NCBI GenBank assembly: GCA_035542575.1
Contig: DATKLE010000077.1
Coordinates: 57,713-121,712, forward strand
Source of the DNA: JAIQET01 sp035542575
Lineage (GTDB): Bacteria; Acidobacteriota; Terriglobia; Terriglobales; Acidobacteriaceae
DNA length: 64,000 bases
Direction: 5' to 3'
Shown: one piece after another, positions 33,526 through 43,700 of the stretch
How positions within the stretch are numbered: position 1 is the first letter of the stretch
How the letters are laid out: every line of letters begins with the position of its first letter
Notes under the pieces: generated by a model
Database searches by the model: none
Told to the model about the DNA's origin: nothing
What the model saw: the letters and a program-made list of their open reading frames with translations, nothing else
Program-made: the position numbers and the translations under genes

Positions 33526-33558
33526 GAGGCCATCGGGTAAGCCGATGGCCTCTTTCTT
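33526..33558 (+). terminator. Rho-independent terminator of the Oar gene
   Basis: An 11-bp perfect stem (33526-33536 with 33542-33552), 5-base loop GTAAG and a following T-rich run TTTCTT. It lies 26 bp after the receptor stop codon. Confidence 0.85.
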
Positions 33559-33642
33559 CTGGCAGCTTCACCCGAAACCGGCATTCCAGCGCCAGAATTG
33601 ACAGATGTCCGAGACCGCGTTAGCCTCCCCAGCAGATTCCAC

Positions 33643-35574
33643 ATGTGTGGGGGCACACTCGTGACACGTCGCCTGCTGTCCGCGGTATTGGTCCCTCTCC
33701 TCGTTCTGTGCGCGCTCGGCAGGGATGGCGGCCCCGCGAGCGTTCCCGTCGCCAGCGCCAACACTAATCGGGTGGTGGCCGGTCATTTGGAACACGGTGT
33801 CTTCACCATTCAGCTCGATTTGGTGCAGGCAACGTGGTATCCGGAACAAGAGGGAGGGCCGAGCCATTCGGTTTACGCCTTTGCCGAACGCGGCAAGGCA
33901 CCGCAGATTCCCGGTCCTTTGATTCGCGTGCCGCAGGGGACCGAGGTGCGCGCCAGCATTCACAATTCTCTGCCCGCCACGATGTATCTCCGGGGACTCG
34001 ATGCCCACGACGCCTCCAACCCCGAGCCGCTGCGCATCGCCGCGGGAGAAACCGCTGAGGTACGCTTCACTGCCAGCACGCTCGGGTCTTATTACTACTC
34101 CGCCCGAAGCATGAAGGAGTCGCTCCGGGACGTCGGGTTGCTGACGATCGCGGATGACCTTCCCATGGGCGAGGGGCCGGTTGGCATCGAGAGCCAACTC
34201 GATGGCGGCTTCGTTGTGGACCCGCCGGGCGCCACCCCCAACGATCGGGTATTCATCATTACGCTGTGGATGGGGGGTGTCATCACGCCGCCGTTTCGCG
34301 AAACCCGCGCCATCAACGGCAAGTCCTGGCCCTACACAGAACACTTGTCCTTGCGCGTAGGCGATACCGCGCACTGGCGCATCCTCAACCCCAGCCTGAG
34401 CGATCACGCCATGCACCTGCATGGCTTTTTCTTTCAAGTGAACAGCGTCGGGGACGGCGAGCATGACCGGATCTATGCGCCCGATGAGAGTCCCCACGCC
34501 GTCACACAATACCTGGCTCCGGGAGGAACGACTTCTCTGACCTGGACGCCAGAGCGCGCGGGGAACTGGATCCTGCACTGCCATATGGTCGTCCACATGT
34601 TGTCGGACGAGAACCTGGGCTCGCATCCGGCGGCACCGGCTCCGGACCACGCGTCGCATGACCAGCCCGCAGATTCCTCCGGTATGGGCGGGCTGGTTCT
34701 TGGCATTACGGTGTCACCCGCCGGGACTGAACACGCGGCTGCGATTTCCACCTCGCCGGCGCGCCAACTGCGTCTCCTGGTGCGCGAGCGGCCGGCGACC
34801 CGTTTTAGTCCCCTCGGCATGGGCTACCTCATCCAGGATGGTGGAGCGAAGGACACTGCCGATCCCCCGCCGATTCCCGGGGCCCCCCTGGTGCTTACGC
34901 GCGGCGAGCCGACGGAGATCGAGGTCGTGAACCAGCTGCATGAACCCACCGCTGTGCACTGGCATGGCATCGAATTGCAGAGCTACTACGACGGGGTGCC
35001 GGGATGGAGTGGCGAGTCGCCGCAGATCACGCCCCCGATTCCCCCCGGCGGCTCTTTTCTAGCCCGCATGACTCCTCCGCGGGCCGGCACATTTATTTAC
35101 CACACGCACTGGCATGATTTGGGCCAGCTCACCAGCGGACTGTACGGCCCGCTCATCGTCCTCGAACCCGGACAGAAGTTTGACCCCGCTGTGGACAAAA
35201 TCTTCCTCATCGGCCGCGCCGGCCCGAACGAATCGGTCGATCCCCTGGTGCTGAACGGCAGCCCGCAGCCGGGTCCGCTCGTCCTCAAAGCCGGTACGCA
35301 CTATCGTTTCCGGTTTATCAACATCAGCCCCAACGATTCCGACATCAAGGTTTCGCTCCTGGCTGATTCCAAACCCGTAGCGTGGCGAGCGATCGGCAAA
35401 GATGGATGGACTCTGCCTGAGAAGCTGGCGACTCTCCGCCCGGCGCTGCAACCGGTCAGTGTGGGTGAGACCTACGATTTCGAGTTTGCGCCCGACCGTC
35501 CCCAGAGGCTGGTGCTCGAGGTAGGCGGCACTTTTCTTGACTTCAAGCTGAGCCAATCCATCATCGTGAAGTGA
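33643..35574 (+). CDS. Multicopper oxidase with permuted domain order
   Basis: A probably exported copper oxidase of about 643 residues with a hydrophobic N-terminal segment after TRRLL, possibly a Tat signal. All four copper motifs occur, but in unusual order: HAMHLHG (255-261) and HCHMVVH (312-318), normally C-terminal, come first; HWHG (439-442) and HTHWH (487-491), normally N-terminal, come after. A copper-free cupredoxin-like domain precedes and another follows. The usual axial Met/Leu after HCHxxxH is not in its standard place. It probably oxidises Cu(I) or phenolic substrates in the periplasm; 2.2 kb downstream lies a Cus efflux operon. The start is uncertain: ATG 33643 lacks an SD, and GTG 33661 has a G-rich one. 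Confidence 0.88.
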   Translation: MCGGTLVTRRLLSAVLVPLLVLCALGRDGGPASVPVASANTNRVVAGHLEHGVFTIQLDLVQATWYPEQEGGPSHSVYAFAERGKAPQIPGPLIRVPQGTEVRASIHNSLPATMYLRGLDAHDASNPEPLRIAAGETAEVRFTASTLGSYYYSARSMKESLRDVGLLTIADDLPMGEGPVGIESQLDGGFVVDPPGATPNDRVFIITLWMGGVITPPFRETRAINGKSWPYTEHLSLRVGDTAHWRILNPSLSDHAMHLHGFFFQVNSVGDGEHDRIYAPDESPHAVTQYLAPGGTTSLTWTPERAGNWILHCHMVVHMLSDENLGSHPAAPAPDHASHDQPADSSGMGGLVLGITVSPAGTEHAAAISTSPARQLRLLVRERPATRFSPLGMGYLIQDGGAKDTADPPPIPGAPLVLTRGEPTEIEVVNQLHEPTAVHWHGIELQSYYDGVPGWSGESPQITPPIPPGGSFLARMTPPRAGTFIYHTHWHDLGQLTSGLYGPLIVLEPGQKFDPAVDKIFLIGRAGPNESVDPLVLNGSPQPGPLVLKAGTHYRFRFINISPNDSDIKVSLLADSKPVAWRAIGKDGWTLPEKLATLRPALQPVSVGETYDFEFAPDRPQRLVLEVGGTFLDFKLSQSIIVK

Positions 35575-35587
35575 CGATTACCGCGAT

Positions 35588-37228
35588 TCAGGTTCGCGGG
35601 CGGGCGGGGGAGTAGCGGTCGAGCGCTTTCTGCGCCACTTGCACCCATAACCGGCCGCCATAGAGCAGCGCGCTGAGCTGGACTAGGACCCAGTCGCGGC
35701 GAGCCAACGGCGCCCCAAAGGTGCGGAGATCGGTCAGCCAGCTTTGCACGATATGGCGGGCGATCACAGACTCCATCGTCAGGTCCGGGGCGGCGATGTC
35801 GTGCAGGATGCCATCGAGTGTGAACAACACTTTGCGGAACAGGACCAGGGGCGCGGGAAGGCGGATTCCCTTCCAGGCGATGTCTTCCAACAAATCCATG
35901 GCATCGACCGCTCCCGGGAAGTGAGTGATTGGCAGCCGGTCGAGGAAGCGCGTCACATGTTCGCGGATGACGCGCTGCTGCGAGTGTTTGCGCCTTCGTC
36001 CCGTCCGGCTGAGGCCCTGGATCGCGTTCGAAACGCCCACCGGGTCACGCAAGGCCATCATCAGAAACAGCATGGCAAGCTGGCGGCGCTGGTCGCGGCT
36101 GAGGTATTCGGTGAGCGCCCAGTCGAGAACCACGAGCTCTCCGCTGCGCTTGTCGTACAGCAGATTGCCCGCGTGGGGATCGGCGTGGAACATCACGTCT
36201 CCATGCGGAGCGAACAAAGGGGCGGCAATCAGAGTTTCGATGAGCTGGGTGGAAACCTGGACCCGGCGCCACGCCGGCATGCGGGACACCGCGTCCGTGA
36301 TCTTCGTGCCATGCTGTTCGGTCATCGCGGTAATCGTAGGAGTGCAAAGTGGCCGAATCAGCCGGGGCACGAGTACGCCGGGTACGGACTGATAGAAACG
36401 ACCCGCCTCCAGCAGCGTCGCCTGTTCCCGCGCAAAGTCCACCTCGTGCTGCAGCAACCGCCGGACATCGTTAAAAGTGTCGGGCATAACGTGGCGGGCA
36501 AAGTCATAGTCGCGGTGCTTGGATCCAAGGTGGGTGGCCAGCCGTGCCAGCAGCTCCATGTCCTCAGCGAAGCAGGCGGGAATGTAGGGCTTCATTACTT
36601 TGAAGACGCCACGCTCGCGACGCTGCAGTTCGGGGTTGTACCAGGTAAATCGCACCACCGCGCTGACGCTGGCTTCGCAGAAAATAGCAGAATCGACCTC
36701 AACAGCCGCGCTTTTCAGCCGCGCTCCCAGTTCCTCGAAGATGATGGCGCGGATCTGCTCGGCGTTCACGTCGCAGATTCCGTTCTCCAATTCCGAGAGC
36801 GCTTTGCGCAGAGAGCCGCGCAGGTGGGGATTTCGCGCCAATACTTGTCCAAGTTTTTGCAGACCCGGCACCATGGCGATCAGGCGCAACAGGCGCACCT
36901 CGGGCGGGGTATCGGCCGGAAGATCCATCTGTTCCACCAGCTTGGGGGCGAGGCGGGGCGCGGACAGATGAGTGAGCATGAAGAGCATGGCGTCGCGCAC
37001 CAGCGGGCGCCAGCGCGCATACAGCTTCGGAACCAGGCGCTCTACCGGCAGGTACTGGACGACCCACTTGCCCATTTCCTCGCGCACCGATGGACCGGAA
37101 GGACCGTCCAAAAGTGCGGCAATGGCAGCAATCCGCTCAGCGGTCTTGGTGTCTTGGGACCCGGCAGCTAAGACCTCATTAGGTGGGCCTTGATGCAGGC
37201 ATTCTCCGACAGAGGCTAAACCCGGCAT
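35588..37228 (-). CDS. ABC1/UbiB-family atypical kinase
   Basis: A 546-residue member of the AarF/ABC1/UbiB family of kinase-like ATPases that support isoprenoid quinone or lipid metabolism. Seen are a KxGQ-type segment (LQKLGQVLARN), an Ala/Ser-rich nucleotide loop (CEASVSAVV), the catalytic loop FHADPHAGNLLYD and the DFG-like segment VVLDWALTEYL. The C-terminal part has hydrophobic stretches that could touch the membrane. It ends 13 bp from the convergent multicopper oxidase. No quinone-biosynthesis gene is nearby, so its substrate cannot be inferred. Confidence 0.9.
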   Translation of the reverse strand: MPGLASVGECLHQGPPNEVLAAGSQDTKTAERIAAIAALLDGPSGPSVREEMGKWVVQYLPVERLVPKLYARWRPLVRDAMLFMLTHLSAPRLAPKLVEQMDLPADTPPEVRLLRLIAMVPGLQKLGQVLARNPHLRGSLRKALSELENGICDVNAEQIRAIIFEELGARLKSAAVEVDSAIFCEASVSAVVRFTWYNPELQRRERGVFKVMKPYIPACFAEDMELLARLATHLGSKHRDYDFARHVMPDTFNDVRRLLQHEVDFAREQATLLEAGRFYQSVPGVLVPRLIRPLCTPTITAMTEQHGTKITDAVSRMPAWRRVQVSTQLIETLIAAPLFAPHGDVMFHADPHAGNLLYDKRSGELVVLDWALTEYLSRDQRRQLAMLFLMMALRDPVGVSNAIQGLSRTGRRRKHSQQRVIREHVTRFLDRLPITHFPGAVDAMDLLEDIAWKGIRLPAPLVLFRKVLFTLDGILHDIAAPDLTMESVIARHIVQSWLTDLRTFGAPLARRDWVLVQLSALLYGGRLWVQVAQKALDRYSPARPRT

Positions 37229-37330
37229 AGGTCTAGGGTATACCCACCGGAGATCGGGGGCTGTGGGAAACCTGCAGAAAGCTCTTCCCGTTCTGGGAGG
37301 CGAGCCTGGTGCCTGTTAAGCCACGCAGCC

Positions 37331-37360
37331 ATCACTTGACTCTGTGATGGGGATCACTTG
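37331..37360. promoter_or_regulatory. Direct repeats upstream of the copper operon
   Basis: ATCACTTG occurs at 37331-37338 and again at 37353-37360, 22 bp apart (two helical turns), with GTGAT between them forming a small inverted repeat with the second copy (GTGAT-GGGG-ATCAC). The repeats lie 32-61 bp before the first gene of the presumed metal operon. A candidate operator for a metal-responsive regulator; not matched to a known site. Confidence 0.4.
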
Positions 37361-37391
37361 CTGGGCGGTATTAGGGGGCTAGACTCACACC

Positions 37392-37751
37392 ATGCGTCGC
37401 TTTGCATGTGTAGCGATTGCGTTCCTGGCCTTCTGTTGGACGGCCTCGCCGATAGTGGCGTGTGTGATCTCGGGGAAGGCCATGTCTGCCCAGGAGAACG
37501 ACTGCTGCCAGCATATGACCGAGATGTGCAACTCGGCCCGGATGCCGCGGCTGCATTCCTGCTGTAAAACTGAGGCTCGCCCGAGCAACGGGCTGCTTGT
37601 AACCAAAGACGACCGCTCCGGACCGACGTTACAGATGGTTGCGGCCCTTCCCCCGCCAACCTCGCGCGAGATTCCCATCTTCTTTCAAGGAAGCACTAAC
37701 GACCGCCCGCCAACCGAATCATTGTCCAGTACGACTATTCTGAGAATCTAG
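37392..37751 (+). CDS. Small exported Cys-rich protein at the head of the Cus operon
   Basis: A 119-residue protein with a clear signal peptide (FACVAIAFLAFCWTASPIVA) and a cluster of Cys, His and Met: NDCCQHMTEMC, then RLHSCC. The spacing suggests a metal-binding or disulphide-linked loop. The rest is low in conserved features and Pro/Ser/Thr rich. It lies 68 bp before the cusC-like gene on the same strand, so it may be a periplasmic copper- or silver-binding accessory, as small Cys/His proteins of metal efflux loci often are. Similar small proteins occur, from memory, at the head of acidobacterial czc/cus loci. Confidence 0.7.
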   Translation: MRRFACVAIAFLAFCWTASPIVACVISGKAMSAQENDCCQHMTEMCNSARMPRLHSCCKTEARPSNGLLVTKDDRSGPTLQMVAALPPPTSREIPIFFQGSTNDRPPTESLSSTTILRI

Positions 37752-37753
37752 GC

Positions 37754-37817
37754 ATCTCTCCGTCCTTCGCGCTTTTTGTGACGCGAGCCCGAAGTGTTTT
37801 CTAACTGACGGAGAGAT
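37754..37817 (+). promoter_or_regulatory. Inverted repeat covering the cusC ribosome binding site
   Basis: ATCTCTCCGT at 37754-37763 is the exact reverse complement of ACGGAGAGAT at 37808-37817; the right arm contains the SD GGAGAG of the gene starting at 37820. In RNA this 10-bp stem would hide the SD. The 44-base loop includes an inner CTTCG/CGAAG pairing and a T-run. It could be a translational switch, an attenuator or a terminator of the small gene upstream. Confidence 0.45.
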
Positions 37818-37819
37818 TT

Positions 37820-39157
37820 ATGAGATTTCCATACGCGCTGCTCTTGCTGTGCACGTGCGTCGTGAGTGCTGCGGCCGAGGATCCGTTCCCTGCTGCCGAC
37901 GCTCTGTTTGCACAGCATCACCACTCAGTCGCATCCGGCCCCGCCTCCACGCTCGACGAAATTGAGCGGATGGCGCTGATGGGCAACCCTGAAATCCGCG
38001 TCGCTGCAAGGCAATTAGCCGTGGTTGAGGCTCACGTCCCTGCGGCCGGCGCACTCGATGATCCCATGGCCGGCTATCGGGGATGGGGCATCCCTCTGCG
38101 CCAACCCTGGAACTATAACGCGGCGCAGAACATGTTCATGGTGAGCCAGACGTTCCCGGGGTTTGGCAAGCGCGGCCTGCGCACTGAGATCGCGCGGGCG
38201 GATGTGGCCGAGGCAAAAGCCACGCTCGACAACACACGGCTCAACGTCCGGGTACGCGTTCGCAAGGCGTTTTACGACCTGCTGCGGGCGAAGGACGAGC
38301 TTCGCATCCACGATGAGCACGTCGTCATCGCCCGGCAGGCCGTGGAAGCTGCCAGGATCAAGTACACCGTCGGCGAAGTCCCGCAGCAAGACATCCTCAA
38401 AGCGCAAGTTGAGTTGACGCGACTGGCGGAGCATCTGATTCACTTCGAACAGGATGAAGAAGTGGCACGATCCCGGCTGAACACGCTGCTCGGCCGCGAT
38501 CCCGGCGGGCCGATCAATGTTCGTGGGGATTACCCCATTCCCGCCCAGTTGCCGGGTGCCGAGGCGCTTGAAAAATTGGCGCTGGCGTCCCGGCCAGACC
38601 TGGCACAAGCACAAGCAGCAGTAGAAAAGAGCCGGCAGGAGCAAGCTTTGGCGGTGAAGAGCTACACCCCGGACTTCACACTGTCGGCCGGTTACATGCT
38701 CATGCCGAGCGGTGCGAGCCCGCGGAACAACTATATGGTCGAGGGTTCGATCAACCTGCCCTGGCTGAACCGCCGCAAGCACGATGCCGAAATTGCTGAG
38801 GCCAAGGCCAAAGTCAGCGAACAGGATGCCGAGCTTGCGGCCGTGCGCAATGCCGCATTTGGCCAGATCCAGGAATCACTGGCGCAGCTGCGCGCGGCCA
38901 AGAGGCTGGCAGACGTGTATCGGGGTTCGCTGCAACCGCAAGCAGAAGCCACTCTGCGCTCAACCGTGATTGCGTATGAGAACGATCGCACTGACTTCCT
39001 CAATCTGCTCAATAGCCAGACCACTGTAGTTGATATTGATCTGGCCTACTTCCAGGCGCTGGCGGATTTTGAAACCCGATTCGCAGACTTGGAACTTGCG
39101 GTTGGTTCACCGATCGAGAGGACCGGCCAGCCGTCCCCACTGGAGGTGACGCAATGA
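37820..39157 (+). CDS. cusC: TolC-family outer-membrane protein of the Cus/Czc system
   Basis: A 445-residue outer-membrane efflux protein: signal peptide (ALLLLCTCVVSAAAE), then the two-fold repeat of long alpha-helices with small beta-segments typical of TolC/CzcC (FPGFGKRGLRTEIARAD, VGEVPQQDILKAQVEL, YTPDFTLSAGYM, DRTDFLNLLNSQT). It forms the exit duct for metal ions pumped by CusBA. Its stop overlaps the cusB start by 4 bp (ATGA). The RBS lies in a hairpin arm (see 37754-37817). Called cusC because the partner CusA carries the copper/silver Met triad. Confidence 0.9.
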   Translation: MRFPYALLLLCTCVVSAAAEDPFPAADALFAQHHHSVASGPASTLDEIERMALMGNPEIRVAARQLAVVEAHVPAAGALDDPMAGYRGWGIPLRQPWNYNAAQNMFMVSQTFPGFGKRGLRTEIARADVAEAKATLDNTRLNVRVRVRKAFYDLLRAKDELRIHDEHVVIARQAVEAARIKYTVGEVPQQDILKAQVELTRLAEHLIHFEQDEEVARSRLNTLLGRDPGGPINVRGDYPIPAQLPGAEALEKLALASRPDLAQAQAAVEKSRQEQALAVKSYTPDFTLSAGYMLMPSGASPRNNYMVEGSINLPWLNRRKHDAEIAEAKAKVSEQDAELAAVRNAAFGQIQESLAQLRAAKRLADVYRGSLQPQAEATLRSTVIAYENDRTDFLNLLNSQTTVVDIDLAYFQALADFETRFADLELAVGSPIERTGQPSPLEVTQ

Positions 39158-40731
39158 ATGAACACACTTATAAGCATGCTTTTGTGATTGCCGCGGCGCT
39201 CTGCCTGACACTGGCTGCCGCCCTAGTCTATGTCGCCCGCAGTCATTACCCGACTAATCTTGCTGTCGAGAAGCCGAGCTTTGTGGTCGCCCAAGGGCCA
39301 GAGCGTTCTGAGCCATCGTCAGCGACAGTTCCGTCTCCCGGAACGTCCCCGGCGGCACTCACTCCGGTGCAGTTGTCTCCGCAGCGTCTGCAGATGATCG
39401 GAGTGAATACCGCTCTGGTTGAGATGCAGACGGTCAACCACGAACTGCGGGTTGCCGGCAATGTGGATGTGAACGAGCAGCGCCTTGCCTACGTGCAAAC
39501 CCGCTTCCCCGGCTGGATCCAGAAGGTGTTTGCCAATGCCACTTACCGCTACGTGCGCCGCGGCGAGCCGATTTTCACGATCTACAGCCCGGAATTGGTC
39601 AGCACCGAACAGGAATACCTGCTCGCGCAGCAGAATCGCAAGTCTTTGGGGCAAGAGGTCCATGGAACCGCGGCGCGGGAGAGTGACTGGTTGTTGCAGG
39701 CGGCCGCCGACCGGTTGAGCCGGTTCGGAGTACCGGCGCGCGAGATCGAAAGGCTGGAACGGACCGGCACGGTGCAGCACGACGTCGCAATTGATTCCCC
39801 GGCGTCCGGCTACGTCACGGAATTCAACGCACTTCCGAACCAATACGTGCAGGCCGAAACCCGGCTCTACACCATTGTTGATCTTTCAAGCGTCTGGGTG
39901 TACGCCAATGTGTTTCAGACCGACGTTGGCCAGTTGAAGCCGGGCACTCCCGCCGCGGTAACGGTCGATGCCTATCCGGGGCGGACCTTCAAAGGACAGA
40001 TTGACCAGATCCTGCCGCAGGTTGATGCCATGACGCGAACCGTGCGAGTGCGTCTCGTCTTCAGCAATCCGGGACTCGTGCTGAAGCCGGGCATGTACGT
40101 GAACGTTCGCATAAGCATCCCTCTGGGGCATCAACTCGTGGTTCCGGCTTCAGGCGTACTGCAGGCCGGTTCGCGGGACCTGGCATTCGTTGACCGCGGC
40201 GGCGGTTACCTCGAACCCCGGGAGATTGAAGTGGGGCCACGACTCGACGACCATGTCGTGGTTTTGAAGGGTTTGCGCGCTGGGGAGCGGATTGTGAGTT
40301 CCGCGAATTTCCTCGTGGATTCGGAGTCTCAACTGCAGGCGGCAATCGCGTCGTTCGCTCCATCCCCGCCAGGCGCGGGCCCCGCAGCCGCGCCGAGTGT
40401 GCCAGAGCAACAGCCGTCGCTGGATCTCACCACGGAACCTACACCGCCGCATAGAGGCAGCAATATGCTGCACGTCAAACTGAGCGCCGCCGACGGCAAA
40501 CCCATCGCCGGCGCCGAGGTAATAGTCACCTTCTACATACCAGCCATGCCGGCGATGGGCATGGCGGCCGTAAAGAAATCAACATCATTGTCCGACAAGG
40601 GCGACGGCGCTTATGACGGTCTGCTGCAACTCGACAGCGGCGGCTTCTACCAGGTGACGATCACGGCGCAGCGCAATGGGGGCACGATTGCCACCAGACA
40701 GCTCAGCCTGAGCGTCACGGGAGGTATGTGA
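39154..40731 (+). CDS. cusB: Periplasmic adaptor CusB with C-terminal YtkA-like domain
   Basis: Membrane fusion protein of 525 residues with an N-terminal membrane anchor or signal (FVIAAALCLTLAAALVYVA), barrel-sandwich segments (PGWIQKVFANATYRYV, IDSPASGYVTEFNAL) and beta-barrel region (IYSPELVSTEQEY, VWVYANVFQTDVG). After a Pro/Ala-rich linker at about 405-435 comes an extra beta-sandwich of about 85 residues (LHVKLSAADGKPIAGAEV... MPAMPAMGMA) like the YtkA/FixH family, itself with a Met-rich loop. Adaptors usually end before this; the fusion may help deliver Cu(I)/Ag(I). Overlaps cusC and cusA at both ends, so translation is coupled. Confidence 0.9.
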   Translation: MNEHTYKHAFVIAAALCLTLAAALVYVARSHYPTNLAVEKPSFVVAQGPERSEPSSATVPSPGTSPAALTPVQLSPQRLQMIGVNTALVEMQTVNHELRVAGNVDVNEQRLAYVQTRFPGWIQKVFANATYRYVRRGEPIFTIYSPELVSTEQEYLLAQQNRKSLGQEVHGTAARESDWLLQAAADRLSRFGVPAREIERLERTGTVQHDVAIDSPASGYVTEFNALPNQYVQAETRLYTIVDLSSVWVYANVFQTDVGQLKPGTPAAVTVDAYPGRTFKGQIDQILPQVDAMTRTVRVRLVFSNPGLVLKPGMYVNVRISIPLGHQLVVPASGVLQAGSRDLAFVDRGGGYLEPREIEVGPRLDDHVVVLKGLRAGERIVSSANFLVDSESQLQAAIASFAPSPPGAGPAAAPSVPEQQPSLDLTTEPTPPHRGSNMLHVKLSAADGKPIAGAEVIVTFYIPAMPAMGMAAVKKSTSLSDKGDGAYDGLLQLDSGGFYQVTITAQRNGGTIATRQLSLSVTGGM

Positions 40732-43700
40732 TGATCTCCCGAATCATTGAATGGTGCGAAGAAAACCGGTTTCTAGTGATAACCGGGGTGGCCTTTCTCG
40801 TGATGGCAGGAATCTGGTCCTTGTACCATATTCCATTGGACGCGCTCCCGGACATCAGCGATGTCCAGGTAGTGATCCATACCGAGTGGGCGGGCCAACC
40901 GCCGAGCGTCATCGAAGACCAAGTCACGTATCCCATCGTCACCAGTTTCCTGGCGGCGCCGCACGTCAAAGCCGTGCGCGCCCAGACGATGTTCGGGGAC
41001 TCTTATGTCTTCGTCATATTTGAAGACGGCACCGATTTGTACTGGGCGCGGTCACGGGTAACCGAGTATCTGCAACAGATCGCCGGGAGCCTGCCTTCCG
41101 ATGTGCATCCCGCTATCGGCCCGGATGCGACGGGCGCGGGCTGGGTCTACGAGTATGCGGTCATTGACCGCAGCCACAACCGCAGCCTTGCCGATTTGCG
41201 GGCCCTGCAGGACTGGTACCTGCGCTACCAACTGGAAACCGTACCTGGCGTCGCCGAGGTGGCCACACTAGGCGGATACGTTCGCCAGTACCAGGTGAAA
41301 CTCGACCCCAACAAGCTGTTCTCGTATGGCATTTCAGTCTCGACCGTCATGGATCGCGTCCGCGAGAGCACCAACGAGGTCGGGGGCAATGTGCTGGAAA
41401 TGAGCGGCGCCGAATACATGGTGCGCGGGCTCGGTTATCTACGCACACTCTCGGACCTGGAAAACGTTCCGGTCGCATCGAAGAACGGAACGGCGGTGTT
41501 GATCCGCGATCTGGGCAGTGTCGCGTTTGGGCCGGACGTGCGCCGTGGGGCAGCGGAGTGGCAAGGCGACGGCGAGGCGGTGGGCGGGATCGTTGTCATG
41601 CGCTACGGCATGAACGCGTTGGACGTCATCCACGGGGTCAAGACGAAACTGGCGCAGATTGCACCGTCGTTACCCCCCGGTGTTGAAATCGTTTCCGGCT
41701 ACGACCGCTCGTGGCTGATTGATGAGTCCATCAAAACCCTGAAACGTGACCTCATCGAAGAAGCGATGATTGTCAGCTTTGTGACGATTGCGTTCCTGTT
41801 TCATTTCCGTTCGGCGCTCGTGCCCATTATCACGTTGCCCATTGCCGTGCTGGCGGCGTTCATCCCCATGTACTACCTGCGGGTCAGCTCCAACGTAATG
41901 TCGCTCGGCGGACTGGCGCTGGCCATCGGGGTGCTGATTGACGCGGCCATCGTGATGGTGGAAAACGGTTACAAGCACCTGGCCGAACCCAACGGGCCGA
42001 TCCCCCACAATGCCTCCGATCCTCTCAGCGAGGGCCAGCGCAGGCTCATTCTGCTGGGTGCGGCCAAGCAGGTGGGTCCGGCGCTGTTTTATTCATTGAT
42101 CATCATTTTGGTTTCGTTTCTTCCTGTGTTCTTGCTGGAAGCGCAGGAAGGACGGATGTTCCGGCCGCTGGCTTGGACTAAAACTCTGGCGCTGGCTTTC
42201 TCCTCGCTGCTTTCGATCACCCTGGTGCCGGTGCTCATGCCCCTGTTTATCCGGGGAAAGTTGCGTCCCGAGTCTCAGAACCCCGCCGCGCGGGCGACTC
42301 ACGCAATCTATTTACCGGTGCTGCGCTGGTGCCTGCGTCATTGGAAGCTGGTGATTGCGATCAACCTTGTCTTTCTGGCAATCACCATCCCTCTCTACTT
42401 CAAGCTCGGCAGCCAGTTCATGCCTGCGCTCTACGAAGGGTCATCCCTCTATATGCCAAGTGCCCTGCCTGGCATCTCAATCCGACAGGCGACGATGCTC
42501 CTCCAGGAGCAGGACCGTATTATCCGTTCATTTCCGGAAGTGGAAACGGTCTTCGGCACTCTCGGCCGTTCCGACAGCGCCACAGACAACGCACCCCTCG
42601 ACATGTACGACACCACCATCATGCTGAGGCCACGCGAGCAGTGGCGCAAAGGCATGACATACGAAAAACTCATTCAGGAGATGGACGACAAGCTGCAATT
42701 TCCCGGATTGACGAACACCTGGACGATGCCGGTGGCGAGCCGGCTCGACATGGAACTGACCGGCATCAAAACGCCCGTGGGGCTTAAGATTCAGGGCCCT
42801 GATCTGAACCAGATCCAGCAGATCGGCGCCCAAATCGAGCAGCTACTCTCCAAGTTGCCTGCCACCAGCTCGGTGTTTGCCGAGCGCGTATCGCAAGGCT
42901 TCTACCTGAATGTGGAGGTAAACCGGGCGGAGGCGGCTCGATACGGGCTGAGCGTTGCGGACGTGCAGCGTGTCATTACTTCGGCAATCGGGGGTGCTGA
43001 CGTCGCACAGAACGTGGAGGGCCGCCAGCGCTTCCCGATCAATGTACGCTACGAGCGCAACTTTCGTGACGATCCCGAAGCTCTAGGACGCGCGCTGATC
43101 GCCACTCCGGCGGGCGCGCAAATTCCCCTCCAGGAAGTGGCGCGTGTATTTTTCTCACGCGGTCCGGCCATGATTCGGGACGAGGATGGAGCCTTGACCG
43201 GCTATGTCTATCTCGACTTGAAGACCAAAGATTATGGCGGGTTTGTAAAACAGGCGGACAAGCTCTTGAAGGAGAAGCTGGTACTGCCCGCGGGGTACTC
43301 CTACCGCTGGGCGGGCGAGTATGAGTTCGAACTCCGCGCCAAACAACGGCTGCAGATCATTCTGCCAGTTGTGTTCTTCGTGATCTTCTTGCTGCTCTAT
43401 GTGGTATTCAAGTCCGCCACGGAGGCAGCGGTCTTGATTTTTCCGACGCTGTACGCCATGTCCGGGGGGCTTCTTCTGCAATGGCTGCTGGGTTACAACT
43501 TCAGCGTAGCGGTTTGGGTCGGATATATTGCCCTGTTCGGAATTGCCGTGGAGACCGGGGTAGTCATGGTGGTGTACCTGCACGCAGCAGTTCAGCAGCG
43601 GAGCGCCGGGGGCAGGCTTTTGACCGAATCCGACATGGAGGAGGCCACGGTCGAGGGTGCGGTGCAGCGATTGCGGCCCAAACTGATGACGGTGACAGCC

